Source: an uncultured Treponema sp.
GTDB lineage: Bacteria > Spirochaetota > Spirochaetia > Treponematales > Treponemataceae
Assembly: GCA_934667505.1 (NCBI GenBank)
Contig: CAKULY010000001.1
Span: 1-64,000, forward strand
Length of the DNA stretch: 64,000 bases
Direction: 5' to 3'
The notes under the pieces are model-generated. The model did no database searches. It was given only the letters and a program-made list of their open reading frames with translations, and was not told the origin of the DNA. This document shows positions 44,638 through 52,324 of the stretch, in pieces (the first letter of the stretch is position 1; each line of letters begins with the position of its first letter). The translations under genes and the position numbers were made by a program.

Positions 44638-46044
44638 TCATTTATTTGCAAAGTTTAAAAAGGCTTTTTTTGTTACAATTTTGAGCGCTAGGATTAAGGA
44701 AACATAGGTTATAAACCAACTTAATGGGTAAGACAAATATATACAGCTAAGCGTATGAAATTTTTGCATTTGAAATATAGTCGCGAGCCATAAAATTCTT
44801 GTTCCGCACGCCCCTATTAAAGTTATAAGCATTGGAACTGTGCTGTATCCAATGCCTCGAATTGTGTTTGCCATGCAGTCCATCAATCCGCAGACTGCAT
44901 AAGTTGCGCAAATTATTTTTAATCTTGAAAGTCCTATCTGAATAACTGACTGGCTGTTTGAATATATTCCTAGAAGCTCTTTTCCAAAAACTATAACTGA
45001 AAATCCAAGTATAAGACCAGTTGCAAATACTGTAATTTGCGAAATCCAGGTAACGCGTATAACCCTATCCTTCTTTCTTGCTCCCATATTTTGACTTGTA
45101 AAAGTGAGCGTTCCTTGGCTAAAACCGTTCATTGCGGTGTATACAAAGCCTTCTATGCTTTGGGCAGCACTGTTCGCGGCAATAATTGTCGCTCCAAAAG
45201 TGTTCACGCTTGACTGTATAACAACATTTGAAAGGCTGAATATTATTCCCTGAAAACCTGCTGGAACACCGATTTTTATTATTTTTATAAGAATTGTTCT
45301 GTTTATTGCAAGTTTTTTTAAATCTAGTCGGAAATCTTCTTCTTCATTTAAAAGAAGGAAAATAACTGAAACAGCAGAAATTATTTGGCTAATCACAGTT
45401 GCTAATGCGACTCCTTTTACATCCATTTTTGCAAAGATTACAAAAACTAAGTTTAAAATTACATTTATTATTCCTGCTGAAAATAAAATATATAGCGGTC
45501 TTTTTGTGTCGCCTTTCGCCCTTAAAATGGCAGCTCCGAAATTGTAGACAACGCTTGCGGTTACGCCAGAAAAATAAATTCTTAGATATACAGTAGCAAG
45601 ATTTAAAACTTCTTTTGGGGCTTGCATTAAAATTAAAAGCGGTTTAGAAAATACAATTCCTATAATTGTTAAAAAAATTCCGCCATAGATACTTAAAAGT
45701 ATAGATGTGTGTATGCAGTCATTTAAGTCTTTTTTTTGATTTCTGCATAGTTTGTCATTAGAGGAAAGCTGTTTTGCGCTTTGCTCCTTTGCTCCAAAAT
45801 AGTTTGCTGTAACAACATTGCATCCTATGCTTAATCCTACAAAAAGATTTACAAGAAGATTTATAAGTGACGTTGTAGAACCCACCGCAGCCAAAGAATT
45901 GTCGCCAGCGAATCTGCCGACGACAATCACATCAGCGGCATTAAAAAGCAATTGCAATAGATTTGAAAAAATTAATGGGATAGAAAATTTTAGAAGCTTA
46001 AAAAAGACAGGTCCTTCTGTCATGTTCAATTTTACATTTTTCAT
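44638..46044 (-). CDS. MATE-family efflux transporter
   Basis: A 468-residue protein with about 12 membrane helices. The start KLLKFSIPLIFSNLLQLLFN, then AADVIVVGRFAGDNSLAAVG, and the repeated half GFQGIIFSLSNVVIQSSVNT are the NorM/DinF-like MATE signature. It exchanges cations for drugs or metabolites. It contains an unusual insertion of about 20 charged residues (SAKQLSSNDKLCRNQKKDLN) between helices 2 and 3. Substrate unknown. Confidence 0.92.
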   Translation of the reverse strand: MKNVKLNMTEGPVFFKLLKFSIPLIFSNLLQLLFNAADVIVVGRFAGDNSLAAVGSTTSLINLLVNLFVGLSIGCNVVTANYFGAKEQSAKQLSSNDKLCRNQKKDLNDCIHTSILLSIYGGIFLTIIGIVFSKPLLILMQAPKEVLNLATVYLRIYFSGVTASVVYNFGAAILRAKGDTKRPLYILFSAGIINVILNLVFVIFAKMDVKGVALATVISQIISAVSVIFLLLNEEEDFRLDLKKLAINRTILIKIIKIGVPAGFQGIIFSLSNVVIQSSVNTFGATIIAANSAAQSIEGFVYTAMNGFSQGTLTFTSQNMGARKKDRVIRVTWISQITVFATGLILGFSVIVFGKELLGIYSNSQSVIQIGLSRLKIICATYAVCGLMDCMANTIRGIGYSTVPMLITLIGACGTRILWLATIFQMQKFHTLSCIYLSYPLSWFITYVSLILALKIVTKKAFLNFANK

Positions 46045-46055
46045 ATATTAAATTC

Positions 46056-46280
46056 CTATAAAATTTCAACCATGTCCTTAAAAAAATGATTTTCAATTTT
46101 TGCATTGTTCATTAAATCTTTGTAAGAATAATAATTTTTTCCTTCGTAGAGTCTGCCGAAATTTATATATTCTTTGCCATTGCTGTCTTTTCCATACGTA
46201 AGATTGTATTTTATTCCATTATAGACGAATTCAAATTCTTTTTTTGAGTCAATCATAAACTGAAAGTCTTCTTTTTTCAT
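46056..46280 (-). CDS. Small protein of unknown function
   Basis: A 74-residue protein with the pattern FEFVYNGIKYNLTYG, then KEYINFGRLYEGKNYYSYKD, suggesting a small beta-rich fold. Its start overlaps the stop of the DUF5718 gene as ATGA and an AAGG site precedes it, so it is co-translated. No motif recognised. Confidence 0.6.
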   Translation of the reverse strand: MKKEDFQFMIDSKKEFEFVYNGIKYNLTYGKDSNGKEYINFGRLYEGKNYYSYKDLMNNAKIENHFFKDMVEIL

Positions 46281-47116
46281 AAAATAACCTTTTGTTTTAA
46301 AACTGAAATATCGCTTTTTGAAAAATCGTTGTTTTTTATCATTTTAATTACTGCATCTTTATTATATTTGCTCTGCGGATACAAGACTACAATGGAAGAA
46401 TCTCCAGAACGCAGATAATTTTTTATTCCAAAATCTGTGTATCTAGTTGCTCCAACAGAAATCATAATGTGGTTTGGAAAGTTCGCCTTTTTTAAATAAA
46501 AAAGAATATTTTCTTCTGGCACAGAATTTGTTTGGGTATTAAACTTTTCAATGCACCAGTCGATTAGCGTTCTATAAAAATAACTGTAGCCAGTTACAGC
46601 GCAGTCTTCGCCGTATTCAAAAAGCTCTTTATCTCTTTGCAAGAAACTTGCGATTCTATAGTCGTCAAGAATTCCTCCCGGTTCAAAACGGTCGATTTTT
46701 ATCAGCTGATTAGAAAGTCCTTTGCTATTTTTGCCCCAATTCTTTTTTGTGCTGATAAACACATTTCCTTCCTTCCGGATTGAACAGTCGTTTGAGGCTG
46801 CAAAATAAATAGGGCTTATAGAAAATACTTTTTCATTTTTATATTCAATTTCGCAGATAATGGCACACTCTGGCTCTATTTGTAGGTTTTGCTCATTTTT
46901 CGGGAAGACAATTTTTTCTGAGCTAAAAGGAAATTCTTTTAAGAACATAGGAATTTCATCGCTTTTTGAAGGTATGTAGGTTGGAAAAATTGTCTTTGGC
47001 GCATTTTTATTGCTTTTTACGGATAAAAAGTTTTTAGCTTCGCCAGCTTGCTCCAAATGGCCTGTAAAATTGCCTGCAATTCCAAATGTCGCCATATTTT
47101 TTAGTTCTAAACACAT
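46277..47116 (-). CDS. DUF5718 family protein
   Basis: A 279-residue cytoplasmic protein with the conserved opening FGIAGNFTGHLEQAGE, a central KKNWGKNSKGLSNQLI, and a C-terminal IMISVGATRYTDFGIK. I recall this as family DUF5718, whose fold may relate to fumarylacetoacetate hydrolases, but no metal site is obvious to me. The start is uncertain: ATG at 47116 or MATFGIAG at 47095, neither with a good ribosome site. It is divergent from the ATP-grasp gene, sharing the 56-base intergenic region. Confidence 0.8.
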   Translation of the reverse strand: MCLELKNMATFGIAGNFTGHLEQAGEAKNFLSVKSNKNAPKTIFPTYIPSKSDEIPMFLKEFPFSSEKIVFPKNEQNLQIEPECAIICEIEYKNEKVFSISPIYFAASNDCSIRKEGNVFISTKKNWGKNSKGLSNQLIKIDRFEPGGILDDYRIASFLQRDKELFEYGEDCAVTGYSYFYRTLIDWCIEKFNTQTNSVPEENILFYLKKANFPNHIMISVGATRYTDFGIKNYLRSGDSSIVVLYPQSKYNKDAVIKMIKNNDFSKSDISVLKQKVIL

Positions 47117-47135
47117 ACCTACAATTTATTATTAG

Positions 47136-47164
47136 ATGACAAAAAACTCAAGTTGTTTTACAAT
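47136..47164 (+). promoter_or_regulatory. Probable leaderless promoter of the ATP-grasp gene
   Basis: ATGACA (47136-47141), a 17-base spacer and TACAAT (47159-47164), eight bases ahead of the ATG with no ribosome site. Confidence 0.6.
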
Positions 47165-47172
47165 TTTCAATT

Positions 47173-48534
47173 ATGAAACTGGTTCTTTTTAGCACAAATT
47201 CAAATAAATATAATCCGGGGATTATGGAACTTTTTTCGCTTCCTAGCTGTTTTGAGCAATGGGAAAAAGTCCTTGACATTTATACTGACTTAGAAATAAC
47301 TTTAGTTTTACAGTTGCCAGGAATATTTTTGATAGATATTTGTAATAATGCTGTGAAAAAATCTTCAAGAATAAACTATGTTTTTATAAGCGAAGATTGT
47401 GATTCTGTTCAAGAGATTTCAAATCTTATTGTGTCATTAAAGCCAGACTGCGCATTTGCCGCAACTTACTGGGCAGCTCCTTTTGACTGGTTGCCAATAA
47501 AAGATGCTCTTATAACTGAAAAGCTAAAAGAAAACGGAATAAAAGCTTTTTGCCATAGCGCAGACTCCGCTCTTATTTGCTTTGACAAGTTTAGAATGTC
47601 AGAATTTTTAAAAAGAAATAACTTTAACTGTGCAAAAAGTGTTTATGTTCATCACGAGCTTTTTTTTATTCACAGAAGCAAAAATGAAATAAAAACAAAT
47701 GTATACCGTGAATACATTTTAGAAAAAATAAAAGAATTGAATTTTCCTGTTGTTATAAAAGATACAGCTGGCTTAAGTTCTTTTGGAATGGATGTTTGCA
47801 AGACTTACAATGAAGCTGTTCACGTTCTTAACTCTAAAAAGAATAATGGAGACCGGCTTGTAGAAGAATTTTTAGAAGGGCTTTCTTTTGGAGTTGAAAT
47901 TTACGGTTCTGGCAAAAATTTTTCAGTTTCCCCTGTTTTGATAAATTCAGTAAATCAGTTCGGACTTACAAGTCCTAAGCAAAATGTAAAGCTAGGGCCT
48001 GTTGCAAACGATTCTTTTTTTATAAGCGAACTAAAAAAAGAACTTATAAGGCTTGCAGAATTATTAAATCTTGAAGGTATTGCTCAAGTTGATTTAGTTT
48101 TTTCAAAAGGGAAATGGTTTATAATCGAAGTAAATTCTAGAATTTCAGGAATGACGCAAACTATTGCCGCAAGCTATGGAATGTCGTTGTATCAATTTTT
48201 AATCGAGCTAATTTATTCCTTAAATGATAATAAACCATTTTTGCGAAAAGGACTTTCTTCTAATTTCGTTATGAATTTGAAATTTCCGCTGCTTGAAAAA
48301 AATCTAATGGAAAAACTTGCCTCTTTGCCTTATGTTTTTTGTGTAAATCAAATAGAAAACAAAGGCGCAAAGCAACTTAGGGAAGTCGGCTATCTTGAAG
48401 TTATTTTTGGAAACAATAAAGAGCTTTCCTGCCTTATGAGACAACTAGACGAAATAAAAACTTTATTTCCAGACCAAATAGAGCAAGTCTTTTACGAAAA
48501 TGCGAAAAAACTTGCTGAAATAATTTCAAAGTAA
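47173..48534 (+). CDS. ATP-grasp family ligase of unknown substrate
   Basis: A 453-residue enzyme of the ATP-grasp superfamily, which joins a carboxylate to an amine or thiol using ATP. The central region has PVVIKDTAGLSSFGMDVCK (ATP-binding Lys and Gly-rich loop), RLVEEFLEGLSFGVEIYG, and GIAQVDLVFSKGKW with IIEVNSRISGMTQ (metal-binding Glu and Asn). The N-terminal 130 residues form a Rossmann-like domain. It is not part of a clear pathway operon; its divergent partner is the DUF5718 gene. Related ligases make carbamoyl phosphate, purines, peptides or lipids; the product here is unknown. Confidence 0.85.
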   Translation: MKLVLFSTNSNKYNPGIMELFSLPSCFEQWEKVLDIYTDLEITLVLQLPGIFLIDICNNAVKKSSRINYVFISEDCDSVQEISNLIVSLKPDCAFAATYWAAPFDWLPIKDALITEKLKENGIKAFCHSADSALICFDKFRMSEFLKRNNFNCAKSVYVHHELFFIHRSKNEIKTNVYREYILEKIKELNFPVVIKDTAGLSSFGMDVCKTYNEAVHVLNSKKNNGDRLVEEFLEGLSFGVEIYGSGKNFSVSPVLINSVNQFGLTSPKQNVKLGPVANDSFFISELKKELIRLAELLNLEGIAQVDLVFSKGKWFIIEVNSRISGMTQTIAASYGMSLYQFLIELIYSLNDNKPFLRKGLSSNFVMNLKFPLLEKNLMEKLASLPYVFCVNQIENKGAKQLREVGYLEVIFGNNKELSCLMRQLDEIKTLFPDQIEQVFYENAKKLAEIISK

Positions 48535-48572
48535 CTATAAAACAGATTGAAAGTTAACCTGCTTTATAGCAT

Positions 48573-49847
48573 TTACCTTCTGTGAATTTTCTTTAAGACT
48601 TTTTTAACCCAAAAAGCCCTGAGACTTTCTGCAAGTTTATAAAATCTGTATATAAACTTTAATGGAACGTCCCAGCTTCCAATCCGGTGAATATTTTCGC
48701 CTCCAAAGTTTGCTTTGAACATATAAAGACCATGCATTGGATGCGCTTCATCTTTTCCTTCTGGCGGCATTCCGTACATATCGTAATACTGGCTTCCATA
48801 AGTTTTTGCATCTTGCATCGCAGTCCACTGAAGAAGATGATTTGGCATAAGGTTTCTTTTTTTATTGCTGGAAGCGCCATAAAGATAAATGCTTTCTGTC
48901 TGACTAAAAAGTGTCATTATTCCTGCAATTTCTTCCCCCTCACTTTCTGCAAGGTATAACGAAACAAGAGGAACTGATTCTTTTTTGGCAAGAAGTTCTG
49001 CTGAATATTTTATAAGGTCTTTGTAATATTCCAAAGAATGGCACGTGTTTCCATCGCGGGCATTTGTTTCCTTTGTCAGTTCGTAAAATTTTTGGATTTT
49101 TGAATCAATTTCAGGATTTTCACCAGTATAGCTATGTATAATAACGCCTTTCCTTTGCGAAAGTCTGATATTATATCTCCATTTTGAATGCATTCTATTA
49201 AGAATTTCTTCTTGCTCGGCAGTCAAGTCTACTAAAGTTGTATCTGGAGGCTGAATATCGACCTTGCTTTTTTTTAGCTTTAATCTATCTGCAAAACTTA
49301 CAAGATTCATGCCGTAATTAAACGCATCTCTTTGCTCCGGGCTTTTAAAAGAAACGTCCGGGTCAAAGCGAACAAAAATCGTATTCTTAGGCAACAGAGG
49401 CTTTAGTGCTTTTGCAAAGTCGTTTAAATAGTGAGTAAATTCGATTGTTTGAAGTTCAGCATTTTCTAATTCTTCTGTAACATTTTGCAAGACCTTGTTA
49501 TTAATTAAGTCTTTATCTTGTTCTGATTCAATTAGATATGGAAGTTTCGGCATTAAAGGTATGTAAGCAATTGAAAACAGTCCTTTTGCAAAACTTCTGC
49601 ACAGAACTTCTATTTCAAAATCTTTGCAACGGATTTTTTTTGCAGCAGCGCAATTGCTTTCGCTAAGATTTTTACAGTCTTCCTTTGGATATTCAACTTG
49701 AACTTTAAAACAAAACGCTTTCCAGCCATGTCTAGCTTTAAAATTGCACCAAAAAGGAGTTTGAAGAAATGTTCCAGAATTTATAAACTCTGTTTTTTCC
49801 TTTATGGGCAGAATTGTAAAATTAAACATTTTAGCATACCAATCCAT
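48573..49847 (-). CDS. FemAB-type peptidoglycan aminoacyltransferase
   Basis: A 424-residue Fem transferase that attaches amino acids from aminoacyl-tRNA to lipid II or a related acceptor. The N-terminal FLQTPFWCNFKARHGWKAF, the NIRLSQRKGVIIHSYTG segment, and the C-terminal IYLYGASSNKKRNLMPNHLL, then MYGMPPE and GLYMFKANFGG are typical. Two GNAT-like domains are linked by a helical pair. Its start lies 17 bases inside the metG 3' end, so it is translated with metG, a striking pairing of an aminoacyl-tRNA synthetase and an aminoacyl-tRNA user. The amino acid added is unknown. Confidence 0.88.
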   Translation of the reverse strand: MDWYAKMFNFTILPIKEKTEFINSGTFLQTPFWCNFKARHGWKAFCFKVQVEYPKEDCKNLSESNCAAAKKIRCKDFEIEVLCRSFAKGLFSIAYIPLMPKLPYLIESEQDKDLINNKVLQNVTEELENAELQTIEFTHYLNDFAKALKPLLPKNTIFVRFDPDVSFKSPEQRDAFNYGMNLVSFADRLKLKKSKVDIQPPDTTLVDLTAEQEEILNRMHSKWRYNIRLSQRKGVIIHSYTGENPEIDSKIQKFYELTKETNARDGNTCHSLEYYKDLIKYSAELLAKKESVPLVSLYLAESEGEEIAGIMTLFSQTESIYLYGASSNKKRNLMPNHLLQWTAMQDAKTYGSQYYDMYGMPPEGKDEAHPMHGLYMFKANFGGENIHRIGSWDVPLKFIYRFYKLAESLRAFWVKKVLKKIHRR

Positions 49848-52128
49848 TTGAAGTTTTTTCAGTTTTTATGACTTGACTGTTAGCTGCAAGTTTTTTTCCG
49901 CCTACTTCAACGCAGTTGTTTTTTACTTTTATTTCTATTTTAAAGAATGTTTCTGCATCAATGTTTTCAGGAGTCAAAGAATTTGGCTCTTCGCCTTCAA
50001 GTGAAATAACTGTTCCAGGATTTGCAAATGGAGCAGTTAGAACTTCTACACATTCTTTTCCATTTTCGTCAGTGTAATCTGCCGCTAGCAACATGCCTCT
50101 GCTTTCAATTCCTCTTATTTTTCTAGGAGCGAGGTTGTCCGCAATTATAACGTGCTTGCCAAGCAGGTCTTCTTCTTTTAAGTAAGGAACTAATCCGCTT
50201 TGAATAACCCTGTCTGTTCCAGAACCATCGTCAAGATGTTCTATGTAAAGTTTTTCCGCTTCTGGATTTCTGTCAACTTTTACAATTTTCGCAACTTTTA
50301 AGCGAATGTTTTTTGCAAAAAAGTCTGACTGCTGTTCAAACGGCAAAATTTCAGGTTGCTTTTTCTTATTTTCATTTTTTTTGTTGTTTCGCTCATTCTG
50401 TTTGCCGCTAAATTTTTCTTTAAAAGCAAGCATTGTTTTTTGGTCCATTGGAGTAAAGTAAATTTCAGTTTGACCAATTTTATCAAGCCCTTCTGTTTTA
50501 CCTAAATCAGACCAATTGTATCCAGTTTTTGTTTCAAAACCTATTTTAGATTCTTGAATGGTTTTTCCAAAATAGCTCATAACTTTTTGAGTATATTGCG
50601 GCATATAAGGATTCATCATTATCATAAGGTCTTTTATAACATAGCACAAATTCTTTAGCAAAGAAGCAGCTTTTTCTGGCTCTGAAGTTCTGGTTTTCCA
50701 AGGTTCTGCAGCTTGAAACTTTTTATTGCACAAATCAGAAATCATGAACATTTCTCTAAAAGCTTCTTTTAGTTCCGCCCATTCTAACAATTGAGTAATT
50801 TTTTCTTCTCTTGCCTTTATTTCGTTCCAGAAGTCGGTTTCTATAGGAGCATCTGGAATTTTGCCTTCATAGTATTTATTTACAAATAGCAACGTTCTAT
50901 TTACAAGATTTCCAAGATTGCCAATTAATTCACTGTTCATTTTTTCCATAAAATCTTTCCATGTGAATTGAAAATCTTGTTTTTCTGGACGATTGTAAAA
51001 AATGTAGAAACGCCAAGCGTCTGCAGGAATTCCTGTATCAATCGCATCTGTTCCAAAAACACCTACACCCCTGCTTTTTGAAAACTTTCCATCTTCGTAA
51101 TTCAAATACTCCGTTGAACTCATGTGGAATAGCTTTGTGTAATCATGCCCAGAGCCTATAAGTGTGCATGGAAAAATAACAGTGTGAAATGGTATATTAT
51201 CTTTTCCTATAAATTGAAACAAATCTACTTTTTCTTTTGACTTTGATTCTACACTTTCAGATGGCAGCCACCAAGATTTCCAGTCAAAGCTATCTTTATT
51301 TTGCTCTTTTAACTCATTTGCAAGCTGTTTTGTTATTGACATATAGCCGATAGGGGCATTAAACCAAACATAAAATACTTTGTTTTCATAGCCTTCCTTT
51401 GGAACTGGAATTCCCCATTTTAAATCTCTTGTAATAGCTCTTTCGTTTAGGCCGTCCCTAATCCATGCTTTTGTAATGTTGATTGCGTTTTCTGACCACT
51501 TGCCTTCAACGCTTGCTTTAGACATCCAGCTGTCAAGATTTTTTGCAATAGACGGCAAATCTATATAGAGATGTTTTGTTTCTCGAATTTCAGGAGTTGA
51601 ACCGCAAGTTGCGCATTTTGGTTCAAGTAATTCTGTTGGGTCTAAAAGGCTTCCGCAATCGTCGCATTGGTCGCCTCTTGCGCCCTTGTAACCGCATTTA
51701 GGACAGGTTCCATTAACATAGCGGTCAGCAAGAAACCTTTGGCATTTTGGACAGAACAACTGCTTGTTTGTATGTTCTTTTATAAAACCATTTTTATCCA
51801 GTTCTTTAAAAAGTTGCTGCGTTATTTCAGTACATTCTTGATTCGAAGTTCTACCAAATTTATCAAAATCAATTTTAAACCAGTCATAAATTTTTGAATG
51901 TTCTTTGTAGTAATAGTCGCATAGCTCGCGAGGCGTCTTTTTTTCTTCAATAGCTTTTGTTTCTGTTGCTGTGCCATATTCATCAGTTCCGCAAATATAA
52001 AGCGTATCATATCCGCGGCTTCTGCAGAATCTTGCAAAGACATCGCCTGAAAGCATCTGTATAAGGTTTCCCAGGTGAGGAATATTATTTACATAAGGTA
52101 AAGCTGAGGTAATAAGTCTTCTGTTCAT
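49831..52128 (-). CDS. metG: Methionyl-tRNA synthetase with C-terminal tRNA-binding domain
   Basis: Class I synthetase charging initiator and elongator tRNA-Met. HIGH is represented by NIPHLGNLIQ, the zinc knuckles by CPKCQRF..CPKCG and CDDCG..CATCG (four CxxC), and KMSKS by GKFSKSRGVG. The C-terminal OB domain (VAKIVKVDRNPEAEKLYIEH, GIESRGMLLAA) is the EMAP/Trbp111-like tRNA-binding module. The protein has 765 residues. The ATG at 52128 is preferred because GGGAG lies five bases upstream; an ATG four codons earlier overlaps that site. A long structured leader with repeat copy 5 lies upstream. Confidence 0.96.
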   Translation of the reverse strand: MNRRLITSALPYVNNIPHLGNLIQMLSGDVFARFCRSRGYDTLYICGTDEYGTATETKAIEEKKTPRELCDYYYKEHSKIYDWFKIDFDKFGRTSNQECTEITQQLFKELDKNGFIKEHTNKQLFCPKCQRFLADRYVNGTCPKCGYKGARGDQCDDCGSLLDPTELLEPKCATCGSTPEIRETKHLYIDLPSIAKNLDSWMSKASVEGKWSENAINITKAWIRDGLNERAITRDLKWGIPVPKEGYENKVFYVWFNAPIGYMSITKQLANELKEQNKDSFDWKSWWLPSESVESKSKEKVDLFQFIGKDNIPFHTVIFPCTLIGSGHDYTKLFHMSSTEYLNYEDGKFSKSRGVGVFGTDAIDTGIPADAWRFYIFYNRPEKQDFQFTWKDFMEKMNSELIGNLGNLVNRTLLFVNKYYEGKIPDAPIETDFWNEIKAREEKITQLLEWAELKEAFREMFMISDLCNKKFQAAEPWKTRTSEPEKAASLLKNLCYVIKDLMIMMNPYMPQYTQKVMSYFGKTIQESKIGFETKTGYNWSDLGKTEGLDKIGQTEIYFTPMDQKTMLAFKEKFSGKQNERNNKKNENKKKQPEILPFEQQSDFFAKNIRLKVAKIVKVDRNPEAEKLYIEHLDDGSGTDRVIQSGLVPYLKEEDLLGKHVIIADNLAPRKIRGIESRGMLLAADYTDENGKECVEVLTAPFANPGTVISLEGEEPNSLTPENIDAETFFKIEIKVKNNCVEVGGKKLAANSQVIKTEKTSNGLVC

Positions 52129-52184
52129 TTTTGCTCCCATAAAAAATCAACAATGAAATTTATTTTTAGATTTGTCTTTTAAAG

Positions 52185-52263
52185 TTATAAAAACCTAAAT
52201 ACGTCTAATCAAGGCGCGTTCGCGCTCTAGGTCTTGCCCGAGTCGCTTTTCAGGTTTATAACC
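52185..52263 (-). other. Possible structured leader of metG
   Basis: Within the gap between the GH57-like gene and metG, GTTATAAAAACCT and AGGTTTATAAC pair across about 55 bases that contain a GC-rich hairpin GCGCG-AA-CGCGC, conspicuous in such AT-rich DNA. AGGTTTATAACCT is itself nearly palindromic. A regulatory RNA is possible but I recognise no known class. Confidence 0.35.
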
Positions 52264-52267
52264 TTAA

Positions 52268-52324
52268 GTAAAAAAGTCTGCAACGCAAACTTATAAAGAT
52301 AAAATTTGAATATCTTTATCTTAT
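52268..52324 (-). repeat. Two-hairpin intergenic element, copy 5 (between GH57-like gene and metG)
   Basis: Minus strand: hairpin A pairs AAGATAAA with TTTATCTT and its left arm overlaps the stop codon of the GH57-like gene. Hairpin B is AAGTTTGCGTTGCAGACTT followed by TTTT, as in a terminator. Confidence 0.65.

Noticed and set aside
44638..46044. Frameshift in the MATE gene because of the charged insert
   Set aside because: The frame is continuous and both halves of the transporter are intact; the insert lies in a loop between helices.
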